Source: Haemonchus contortus (lineage: Eukaryota > Nematoda > Chromadorea > Rhabditida > Trichostrongylidae). Taken from it: 64,000 nt of DNA. Shown in pieces: positions 22,134-34,100 of this stretch (its first letter is position 1; every line of letters begins with the position of its first letter). The notes below the pieces were generated by a model that was given only the letters and a program-made list of their open reading frames with translations, ran no database searches and was not told the origin of the DNA. The position numbers and the translations under genes are program-made. Location of the stretch: NCBI GenBank assembly GCA_000469685.2, contig LS997565.1, positions 51,282,501 through 51,346,500 of the forward strand, read 5' to 3'.

Positions 22134-25100
22134 CTAGAATATTCAATCTTAAGAGGTATAAAGCAACATGGTAATAACTATAAAACGGGATCACCTTTTG
22201 GTACTCTTGATACCGCCGCCACGCTTCTTCACTGTATGCTCGCCGTTTTTGGGCGGCAATCTCAGCCGGAGTCAACTGATGAGCTGAATTCAGTAAATAA
22301 AAGTAATAACGTAAGCCCTTACGATTCTGAATGGAAGTCGCATGCAAAGGGCGCATACCTCGGACGGAACTGTCGAATCGAAACGGCTGCCTTTAAGTAC
22401 AAGTGCTTACCTTTCACGAAATATTGCATTCCGATCAATTACATTTGATTAAACGCTCAACCAAGCTTAACCCCCATCGCACATGTTCTGTGACTTAGAC
22501 AAACTCAGGTTTGATACTCCGTCTGCTACCTTGCTGCACGAAAACCCTCAGTTATTCCTCATGAAGTATGAATGGCAGATCCTATCAGTTTGAATGGCAT
22601 AAAAATCAATCCTAGGTTGTAATCTGGGTGACTGATATTAAGCTCAATAATTAACGCATTGAGTTCCCAGGAGCGCCTAAAGAAACACAATATATGGTAC
22701 TAAGCATCTGATTAATAAGAGAGAAAAAATCAAAATGGCACAAACCAAGGATGAACAGCAAGGTTTTGAAGTTTACTCACATTTTGCTCTCTTTGGTGGT
22801 TCCTGGAACGTTAATGATGACTATCCGAAGAATTTAGCTTATGGTTATGGGATCCAGAAACCAACCGGTGGTGGTGGTGGTGGTTTGGGTTCTGACTTAG
22901 GTTCTGGTCCGATTTCTGATTGTGGTTCGGGTTCTGGCTCCGGTTGTGGCACAAGTTCTGGTTCAGGCTCTAGTTCAAGCTTTGGTGAAGGTGTTGGAGG
23001 CGGAGTCGGTTCGTGTGGAGGCGCTGGGCTCGGCACGGGACTTGGTGGAGGGATGTCTTTTATGGGTTCTGCAAACACTCTTCATCTTCTTAACCACAAC
23101 ACGCTAACATCGCAATATGTATGTTACCCATGCGATCTACTACATCTTAAGCTTTTTCTTCGACTCTAAGTGCGATTACACATGCAATGATTTAGTACCT
23201 GGAGATGGTGTATGCATTGTTGGAGGCGTGGGGATGGGTGACGGCTCGCTGGGCGCTTCTTCCGGCTCCGACCCCGGTGCCTCTTCTATGAGCTGCGACG
23301 TCGACGGCTGTGGTGGTGATGGCGAAGGCGAAGGCGAAGGCGAAGGCAAAGGTGATGGTGAAGGCGGCGGTGTTGGATCACTCTTCCACACCTCTAGAAC
23401 ACGCTCTGTGCACTCACCCCATGCTTTACTCAAGGTGATGGCAAACAAAAGCTATTGCAGTTAACTACTCTGAGACCTAGAGATACAAACGCTCCCACAG
23501 AATGATTGAAATTTGGATTTTATGCAGTCTTTTCTCAAAAGCATCTATTTATTCATTGAGTTCTGACTAGCACTCAGAGAGAGAGCTATCCAACACACGG
23601 AAGCAGGTGTTGGTTTTGCAAAATGATTTTCGTTTGTCGAAACAAACTTGTAGTTCATTTCAAGCCCTTTAGAATTTCACCGGTCCCAGACGTATTGGTC
23701 CCGAGTATTGTGTTAGCTAGGCTCAGCTCAGCTCTTGACCATACAAATGGAGCTAATGGGTGGCAAACCAAAAACACAAATAGAAAGGTACAAGAGTCTG
23801 ACAATGAGACATCAAAACTCGCAAAGATGCAGATCAGACGGCAGACCTTGATTTACGTCATCCATAAATGTTGCTCCAAAGCCATCAGGATTTGGATCGA
23901 AAGGGGGTGGCTGAAATTGCGGATATTGGGAACAACTTCGACGCATGGAAGAGTTCGATATTGTAGGTAAAAATAAAAGGAAGCATACTCGTAAGGTTTC
24001 AATCTCGCCCTCTTCCACTTTTATCGCCTGGTCTACAAAACGATCCAAATCCAGATTTTTAACAACCGTTGTTGGCAGGTTGAACTGATCACCGAGATTC
24101 CTAACCAGCGCCTTCATAGTGATCCTGAAACTTGCTTGTTTCCCATACAGAAGCTATCCGCTATAGGAGAATAAGGTTTTGAATTCACATTTTCAGATGA
24201 AGACAAGCTGCAAACGAAAGAAAATGCGAATAAAACTCAGAGAGTCGAGGAGAGTAGTTTCAACCTGTCGGTAACAGTGAACTTAAAAGCCGGAGGTTGT
24301 GTAGTGGTGCACTACCACACACGCGTAGTCGCGGGTTCGAGTCCCGCACCGATATACATCTAGGCTAATCAAGCCTTCCATTGATTGTTACCAGACTTGT
24401 TTGGGAGAATAAAGCACTGACTTGTACATCGGCGGACACCGCAAATCATTTTACAGGCGACATAAGCACTAATTACGCCACTATGAATGGGAAGTCGAGT
24501 GCGGGGATGCATCATGGGATTAATAAACGTCAAAAGACTTTAAGACTGTAGCAGCGACAATTATTTGAAGGCAGAGTTCACGATAATTTTAGGTGATGTA
24601 GATGATCCAGGTGATTTTAGGTGAGTGAATAATGGAAGCAATAGACCAGAATAGTGAAAAAGGGCGCAGACTCAAAGAGACGGCTAAAAATTCAAAGGAA
24701 TGTAAGTCTAGAAACGGTGGTAAACTCAGGTATTGGACAAGCATGTGACGACAAAAGCTGCATAGACATATTTGTATGAGCTGCTCGAATGTGTGTGCCA
24801 TTGCGTACAGCAGGTTACAGTAAGCTGCCTGCGTACAACATGTGCGAACATTACAACCTCTACAGCCTCTACAACGCCTCTTGTGGGCGTGCGCGTCAGC
24901 TAAGCCGGATAGAAATCTCTCATTTTGCCCTATCTATGCCGCTTTTCGACCCAACAACGTCCCTTTTGCTTTCGTTCAGGGCGACATGGCCATTATAGGG
25001 AGAAATCATAGAATTATTTTTCATCGTGAGCTGCGCCAAAATCAGTTCAGAGGTCCCATCCACTAGAGTATCCAATATCCGCATCAAGTCGTCACAGATT

Positions 25101-28100
25101 TTCAAAGATGCTCGTGGTCCCACCGGTCCTGAATTGACGAGAAAACACAACTGACTTCTTGCCTCCGAACCAAATCGCCACGTTGCCAACATTTTCGATT
25201 TTTCGTCCAAAGTAGTGAAGTTTTTTCAGTGTATCAGCAGCTATCTCTATGGCTATAGTAGTGAGAGCAAGACCGACCGCAATATAGACGATCGTCAATG
25301 CCATATAAGTTTCGCTGAAAAAAAATCAGAACAGAATGAATGAGTACCACAGTAATCTAGGAACACTACTTACGTTGAAAGTCGTATCGCTTTTTCTAAT
25401 TTCTTATGGGAGCAAAAAAGTTTGGACTAAATACCTTCGTGGCACAATATCACCTAGTCCGATTGAGGTCAATGTCACAAAGTTGAAATAGACCGCTTTG
25501 AAAAAGTCCATGTCTGGCTCGTAAGTGGCTAGCATGAGGCCTCCTGTAACGAGAACAATTAGTCAAAGGCACAGTTGACGATAAAAATAGTTTCTCTGAT
25601 TTCTTCCCGAGATGAACCTGTGACATCAAAGGATGACGTTGTGGAGGCTGTACAGGTTGCACCATCCGCACCAGAACGCACAAGTTGTACGCAGGCAGCT
25701 TACTGTAGCCAGCCGCGATAAATGCACACACATATGGGCAGCTCGTCCGAACACCCATCTCATGCAACTTTGTGGTCACATTCTCGTCCAACCCCTAATT
25801 TTACTATTTTTTGGAGCGCTTTAGTTCTCTGAACACGCCCACATCCGCGTTTTCTTCTCATTTTTGGCACCATTCTGGACGATTACTTCCATTATTCTTC
25901 CAGAACCAGATACCCCAAAACTATCGTGTTCTGTGACTTCAACATCCATAAGCTCCATAAACAAACATAGAATTAATTGAAAGAGCACAAGCATGAAAGA
26001 AAAGTTCGAAACGTTACCCATTGCAATATAAACCACGAAAAATGCGAAAAGTGGCAATGTTTGATCTTCCTCGTCTTCATCTTCCGAGCCTGCGATGTCG
26101 GTAGCCTACAAAAAAAAAACGCGACTTACAATTAATTGAGTGTCACCCGACCGTTTCAATAAAAAATTCAACTATAAACACACTTTGCCATTTTCAAGCG
26201 TGACAATTTCCTCCCGACTTTGACTTTTTTCCAAAATATTCTTGGAGCTGGATTGACCAGTGACATAGCGACCTTTAGCCTTCGTTCTTGAACGCCACAC
26301 CCCTTGAAGATGCCTAAGAAGCAGTAGTTTTTTTTTTCTTTTATGATAGCCTTGCTACTTTAAAACACTCAATATTGATTTATCATAATACATTTTGGAA
26401 CTGAGATTCATTCCGTTCCAATTCCCTTGAATTTTCGCAGAGTAATCGAGATGCGACGAAGCATGCCTGACTCAAGGGTTTTTTATACAGAGAAATCAAG
26501 CGGTATGAGGTTCACCAAAAAGGAGTACCCTTCATCAGTGGCGACGAAATTTCGAAAGTCATGCTTGCAGCAGACCTGAGAATTCTTAATCATGATAAAC
26601 AGGGGTACACTGGAGCACCATGTTCCTGGGAGCACCGATCTTTTTTGTCAAAGCACTTCTAAGCCACATTTCCTTTTTTTAGTGTGCCCAGATAACCAAA
26701 TGCGCTGAGCATCATATGCTCTGTGTACCGAAAGATCCATGTTTACTTAGTACCATTTATTCTGATGACTTTCATCAGAGATTTTAGATCATTTGACCAA
26801 GTGAACATCGTACTGGACCTCTTGCTCGGTAGTAGAGGTCATCCAGTCATTAGATAGAATGCTTCGGTGTGTCACGAAACCGTCCTAAAAGCTTCTTATT
26901 GAAGTTCTTCCCTCGCCCTTTTTGAATAATCAGATAGAAATGATTTTTCTCTCGTTTGTAGGCCTTCTTCTCCAAGTAGTCCATCATAACTCCACTTATT
27001 CAACCTTGTAGAAATCAACATCTCTTCTGCAGTCTTTGCACTAACGGTGTTAACTTGAGACGCAGATGGCTGCTCAAATTAGCCATTGACATTGCAAAAA
27101 ACGTCCACGCCGAGAGTGGTCGGAAAGGTTTGTCAGCTCTATAAATATTGCAAAGATTTTTGAAGAATTTTTTTGATTCATAAGAACAAAACGTGATACC
27201 GATTGCTCGGAATCCTTGAGGGCATGGATAGGATTTCGAAACACGCTCAAACAATGACTTAATCGTTCACGAGGAAAACAGAATTTTCATGGTGATTGGA
27301 ATACCGGGCTATAAAGATTCAGATAAAAGAAAAAAATAGGTCTCGAGAGGGAAAACCTTTCAGTTGTTAAGGATAGCGCGCCCAACTCTTGTTTTCGTAA
27401 TCTTGCCTCACTCTACATTAAGCACCCTAAACCTATCTCCAAATGCCATGCAAAACATTATCGGGTTGTGAATTTCATAAAAGGAGCTCTCATCCGAGCG
27501 CTAGAACTAGCCGTCGTTTCAAACTGTTCTTCTGAAGAGTATACTTAATAGATCCACTCTGACTTTCTTAACCCATTGACGACCATGGCGTTTTGCGGGA
27601 AAAGGCCGCGAGGGACCAGCGCGCTTTTAGTCCACTCGCGACTGCAGCCCAAATGTGGACTTCATGGTCTAGCATGACCATTTTTTGAAGTTTACGAGAG
27701 AAATTTTTAAGTTTTTCAGAATGTTTCTTCAAATGGGTAGGAAGGTGCTTTTACGAGCTTTGCATTTGATCGATAACAGCGAAAATGCTAATGACGGCCG
27801 TCTTTTCGATATATCTCATTTTTGAAGTTGTTCAACTGACGAACATATCACAGGTAATGTACCCCTGTGAAAAAAACACCTTTACAATTGCAAAATTAGA
27901 TGATGGTCTAGGACCACGCTGCATGTAGTTTCATTCAGGCCTGATGTAGTGATTTGAGAAGAAAAAATGTAAAAAAATGGAAATATAGATGAATAAAGCA
28001 AAAAATTCAACTGCAGTCCACATGTGGACTGCATGGTCGTCAATGGGTTAATCTGACCTGCTTTTCGGAATTGAATGAATCTAGTCAGCAAAACAACCGC

Positions 28101-31100
28101 GCAAGACTGGCTGAAACTGACTTTTTCCATTTCACAGCCGCCTTTGACCACTTCGACATCATTTCAGAAAGAAATTTTCCGAGATCAGCGATTGCTAGTA
28201 GGGTGAAAGGGATGCCAACTAGCCCATAGCCAATTACGAAGAGACGTCCGCCAAACGACCTCGGAGCCACGTTGCCGTAACCTGAACTTATGGTTTATAG
28301 CCATGAAGTTAGGATGATATGATTAACAAGATTCTCCAACGATATTGTTCATCCCTAAGGTCCAATTTCGTTTCTATTCAGTAAAAGGGAGGAAAATCGC
28401 CATGAATTCTATCTAACTGCGTCACAAATAAGCCAGCTGACTCGAAGTCATTTGCCCTCGCCTGCTTAGGTCATACTGCAATTTAAAGGCACTATTCACA
28501 AAAAAGTTAGGGTACCTTTTTTTGAAGGGAATTGATAGAACTACTTCAGAATAAAGCGATAACAACCAAAAAAGCGCAAAAAACGATGAACAAAAAGAAT
28601 TACAAAGGGTCAAAAAAAGAGCTGGAAAGGGGGGTAGGACGAATTTCACATTGAAAAACTGCGGTTAGGGAGTGTTCGAGCGAGAATGCACGAAGGCGAC
28701 GCAATGTCTGCAATACAGACAACACATCGAAATTAACGGAGTTTCTAAAATAAAAAAACATTTGCATGCAATAATCTACACAGAATATGTTAAAATCTTC
28801 AATAAACTTACGAGAATAGTTAAAGAAAGCTACGGTAAAAAATTAGTAACAAAAAAAAAAAACAAACGATACACGAATAAAAGAAATAACAGCCGAATAC
28901 TAGCTCCTGTACGAGGCGATCGACCAGCTGATCATTTCTGGCAATTTGCCAATCTGCGTATCGATTTTTCACCAAATTCGCTCCAGTGCGAATGTGGTGA
29001 AGGACAACTTGAACTCGTAGTCAACCTAGCGAGGGCGGAGGCATCCCGTCCCCCAAAGTTCCTGCCCTTATTGTGCCCTATCCAGCCGTTCTCCGACCTA
29101 ATCCCTGGACAAATGGTATCAGAGGGGGCTTGGAACTCAAACCATGTGCAAATTTCCGAAACCATTTTTTCGTGAACAGTGCCTTTAAATAGTAGTTATT
29201 CACATAACTCGGAAAATTCAGTATCCCAATAGGAATTTGTTGAGCGTATCACTACATTCTATCAACGTGTTAGCTTTTACAGTAGATCTTCACCCTAGCT
29301 GACACCATTCCACTATACATATAACACTACTCGGACACTTACAAATCCTCATAATCCTTTATCTTGGATAGCTATATTGCATTACAGCTAATGCCGCAAC
29401 GTTGGGCGTTTGCTTTGACTACGACTGATCATGTAGAACCAGCCGCTGCAATATGCACCGGTTTCCATCGAAGGGTCTCGTTGAACTGCTCTGTATAAAC
29501 AAAATCAAATATCTTGGCCGTACTTAAAAGCACCGTTCACGATAATTTTGTGGCAGTCTACTTTCAGACGGGTAATGGAAGTGATAGTCCAGAATAGCAC
29601 AAAGGTGACGAAGACTACGCAAAAATCGATATCGGTAAAAGAAATGTAAAGCCTCAAAAAAAGTAGCAAAACTAGAGGTTGGACGGGAATGTGATGACAG
29701 AAGTTGCATGGAAGGGGTATTGGGACGAGCTGTCCAAATGTGTGTGCTTCTGCGTATGGCTACAGTAAGCTGCCTGCGTGCGTGCCTGTTCCAGTACGAA
29801 TAGTGCAACCTCTGCAGCCTCTACAACTCGTCCTTCTTCGGGTACGTACATTGGATAACCCGTTTTTGCCTTTATTACGCCCTATATGAAACGTTTTTTC
29901 GACCGTGAACTGTGCTTCCAAGAAAGGTCATGGGTGATGCGGCGTTGGACTGTAAGTTTCTTATATGTGGTGTTTCATATACATATGTCGTCAGAAATCT
30001 GAGAAGCGTTTCAAAATTTTACATGAAGCGCTCACCTATCGTTGTGATCACCGTGAATGCGAAAAGCAGTGAATCCATAAAAGACCATGGTTCAACCTGC
30101 CAACGTTCTTCGCCAACTATAAATAAGAGCTGCATTTTATAACTTTCAATAACTAAGAAGCAGGTCAACTCTGGATGGCTTTTAAAACTTGAAAAACATT
30201 AGGTCTGTCGGCTCAAAGTATAGACATACAGTAGCGCTCAAAAGTCTTCGGTGGAATGGTTCTTCAGCCGTACTTTTAAGTCGTAACTCCTTTCGCACTG
30301 GATCCAATCATGCGAAATTTCTATATTTGGAGCGTAGGGGTATTGTGAATATTTACCACTGCTAACCTGCAGTTTCATCATGTTCCAGATATTCCAAAGA
30401 GCATGAACTCAAAATCGACTGAAAATACAGATGAGGGTCATTCTAGAATGCCTTTCCTTTTTATCATGTCCAAAGTGTACGAGCGGTAATGTCGAACACC
30501 ATAGATGAGAAAAACGCACATAAGGTGCGAATAAGTGCAGACGTCAACAACTTTACTTTTAGCAAAATCTGCTACCGTAACAAACACCTTGCTCTATCTG
30601 TGTATATTGCAGTTTTGCAGTCAGATAGTGTTGGGTAGAGTGAAATGAGCTCTAGTTAAACATATCCAAATTTTGCGCTATTTGGTCTACTAACAAAAAA
30701 GTTATGAACTAAAAAGCGTCAAAGCATTTCACCGAAGACTTTTGAGCGCTACTGTATATTGCATCTTGATGAGATCTCCACTATGCACTTCTTACGAATC
30801 GCGACCAGTTCAGAGCAACCGGATTAAACCAACCTCCTTCAACGGTTTCAGCGCTATTCCGGAATAGGACGTCTTTGGTGTGACTGAGATGCTCAATGGC
30901 TATGTGATAGCATTTGTCCAGCTCTTTTACCACAAATACATCCATTTCTGCCTTACAATCAACTGTTGTCAGTTGCTGAAATGGGAATAACTGAAACAAT
31001 GTTCCGCACTCTATCGGATAAGAAAGCAAGCATCAAAGTGACATTCAGGCAGCAACATCACTCTGTAGCGGCAGGATCATTAGATCGGCTACTATGCTTT

Positions 31101-34100
31101 TGTAAAAGAGTAGTCCAGCAAAGTCCAGAATCTTCTTTCAATGCAATTCATTCAAAGCTTTTCAAGCTAAATTTTATCTGTGAATTATCACCCAAGCGCG
31201 ATGGTGGTGTACTTCCTAGTAAGCCTGCTTTTTCGAATCATCTGTCAGGGTAAAAGCACTTAGTTGTACATCAGTTGGCCAAACAAGTCACTGTATTGCG
31301 ACTTTTGCGATTAACAAAATCGTGGATTTTGAGCCATAGGTGGTCTAGCGTAATTGATGTTTTGTTCTTTGGTTTAGAGCCCATGGGGTTTAAAGAGACC
31401 ACCTAGGCATCGCTAGTCACTTCAAGTCAGCTCTGCGAAATTATGCCTCCCGATTCGCTGCATGGTTCTGTCTATTATTGTACTACATAAATAAAATTAT
31501 CCACTGCACCGCTGTCGACACATATCGGAGATAGGAGGCATACGCCATCCATATACATATCAGAGAACAACTTTTATGGTGAATCCGCCAAAAGGAGCAG
31601 GAAGCCAGTGAAAAGGTACCGAAATTTTATTTGGACGCTTGTGACTTCTATGCCATGTTTTGAATGTCCGTCAAAAATTCACGCCCAGAAAAAACACGCT
31701 TGCTTGTTCACACGGACAGTTTGATAGGATTTTCTCTTTGAATTCGGCTTATTTTCATTCTTTGCCTTTGTTTCGACTGAAATCTATAAATCAAAGAATC
31801 AAGCACGAGAAATGACCCTGTCGGGTCCAACTTCGCTAAAAGCAAGGAGATCTTTCCTCACTCGGTATTGCAACAACTTGGTAGCGCTGATCAATAAATA
31901 TAGCAGTGAACGCGATAATCGGTCCCTGCGCGATGCCCCGCCACTGGGGAAGACAAAGTATGTGGTATAACTGAAAGGATCAATTCGATTGGTATCAGAC
32001 AAAATCGTTTTATTGGTTGAAGCGCTGGATGGTCTTGGTGAACCTCTCACCGCAGAACAGCAAGCATATTCAGAGGGATATGTTGAGAAGGCACACAACG
32101 CAGTCGATAACACTGAAGGGCTCGCACTGCAACTTGAGGCCAAGCACATGGAAGCGCTAGATACTACAGCAGCATTAGAGTCAGGTGCCCCTCCAATGTA
32201 GACAAGGGGTCCCTACCAACTAGACGCAACCGCACCTAGACTACCACTTGTTCCAATACCAATACTTCAGGGAAACATATGGGACTTTTCAAATTTTCGG
32301 ACATTATTTGAGGCCAATGTGGATGCTCAGCACTCATTAAGGGTATTGCATAAATTCATAAACTACCCACTGACGGCACTACGTGATGAGGCACGTCAGC
32401 TGACCATACGATATCCGATCACGAAAGGCAATTATACCCTCGCAGTAGACCTTCTATAGAAGAAGAACGGTGCCCCGTCCCAGGTCATCGCCGCTCTGCA
32501 ACGCCGTATAGAGAAAGAGCAGAAAGTGTAACAATACAAGCTCAGAGGAAGCTTTTGGAAACGATAATTCCGCTTGATACACAGCTTCAAGAACTAGGGG
32601 TTGTATTAGATGGATCATACAACGCCCAGAAGGTGCTATCCAAGTTGGCAGTCCGCATACAGCGGAAGGTAGTGGAAAAGATGGTGACACCAGACATGGA
32701 GGAAAGCCAATGGAAAATAGCAATCAAGGTAGAGGCGGTAGACGCCCAAATCAGCACAGAAGAGCGCATAAATGAGATGGTCAGCGAGATAAAAGGAGGT
32801 GTTGTTAGAAAGCCTGAGGAAAAAGACATGGGCTGAGTTCGCGCTTCTACGCACAGAGCTGCGCACGCTATTTGCCGTTGTGCCATTAATAAACGCTTGA
32901 GAACTGATATCTGAAGACGATTGAAATACCCTGATCAACAAGCCACAACGAAACGACAAAGGAAAAACGCTTGTTCTGGATAAGCACCAGCTGGCGCATG
33001 TCACCTCGGCCAGTTCGACATTTTTTAACCCATTGACGACCACGGCGTTCTGCGGGAAAGCGCCGAGAGGGACCGGCGCGCTTTTCAACGGCCCGCGAAT
33101 GCAGTCCACATATGGACTGCATGGTCCACCAGACCATTTTTTTGAATTTTGATACGGGGATTTCTGAATTTTACCTGAAATTACAAATTTAGGCTATGGC
33201 ATACGATGATGGTGTGCAGAACTTGCATTTTAGTCAGCTACTGATTGATTCTGAGGAGGAGCAGACAGAAGATGATGATGATGTAGCTTAGCACTTTCTT
33301 CGGCATCGGGAACAGATGCTGACACCAGTAACTCGGAATATGAAGGCAGTATGGACTCTTGGACAAGTGGTCATTCAAACAGCCGTTGTCAGTGCGTGAA
33401 AGCTGTGGAAGGACTTAGCAGGACAAATCAAAATCAACGATTTCAAGAAAAAGATTGTTGAATAACTTCTGACGGCCGATGTTCCTTTTACTAGCCCTAC
33501 TACGTCAATGAGGCATAATTTAGAGGAAGTGAAGGGGCCTAAACTTCAAACTAGGAGGAGGTGCTCGAAGTGCTATACAGACTTCTGCCAGTCCCGCGGG
33601 CGTCAATTCGCTTTATCCCACACAAGAAGGGTAAATTCTCGCTGCAGTAAATGCCACCGTTATTTCTGCATTGATTGTTTCGATTAATCACACAAAATAT
33701 TTGTACTCCCTGATTGATTGTTGTTTGGTTACTATTGCATGCCTATGCCTATGGTTATTGTTATTATCTTCAAAGTTGCAAAATTAGAAGGTTTCCTAGG
33801 ACCACGTTGTATGTAGTTTTATTTAGACCTGATGTAATGTTCTGAGAAGAAAAACTGTAAAAAAATGGAAATCTAAAGGAATAAAACAAAAAATACAACT
33901 GCGGTCCACATGTGGACTGCACGGTCCCACGTGGCCGAAAACGTGCAGTCCACATGTGGACTGCATGGTCGTCAATGGGTTAAGAGTACCGGTCTATGCT
34001 GGCTGAGCTGTGACACGAAATCAAGGGCGAGGAAGTGCACCAGGAACAGAAATTTCAAGAGACCGTGCTATTGGCCCTGACAAAAGTGAAAGAATCAGTG

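Larger units (their letters stand above)
33029..33979 (+). mobile_element. piggyBac-like element nested in the gag remnant
   Basis: It has the same terminal sequence as the MITE at 27572-28047 (CCCATTGACGACC and GGTCGTCAATGGG), with TTAA at both borders (33025-33028 and 33980-33983). The subterminal palindrome CAGTCCACATGTGGACTGCA occurs at the right, with a one-base variant at the left. At 951 bp it keeps the two ends of a transposase gene but lacks the middle, so it is an internally deleted copy. Confidence 0.88.

Noticed and set aside
22735..23464. Plus-strand Gly/Ser-rich frames of 144 and 115 codons
   Set aside because: They are the complement of the Pro-rich channel exons, which have matching phases, splice sites and gene context on the minus strand.
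24289..24370. tRNA gene call from the box A and box B match
   Set aside because: The cloverleaf is imperfect and the sequence continues into a body shared by many dispersed copies, so it is a SINE.
27015..27254. Extra channel exon from a 79-codon minus-strand frame
   Set aside because: The M2 and loop exons already join in phase, and this frame lacks proper splice sites.
28672..29175. Plus-strand frame of 167 codons
   Set aside because: It lies wholly inside an element with family A-like terminal repeats and has no family pattern; likely a chance frame.
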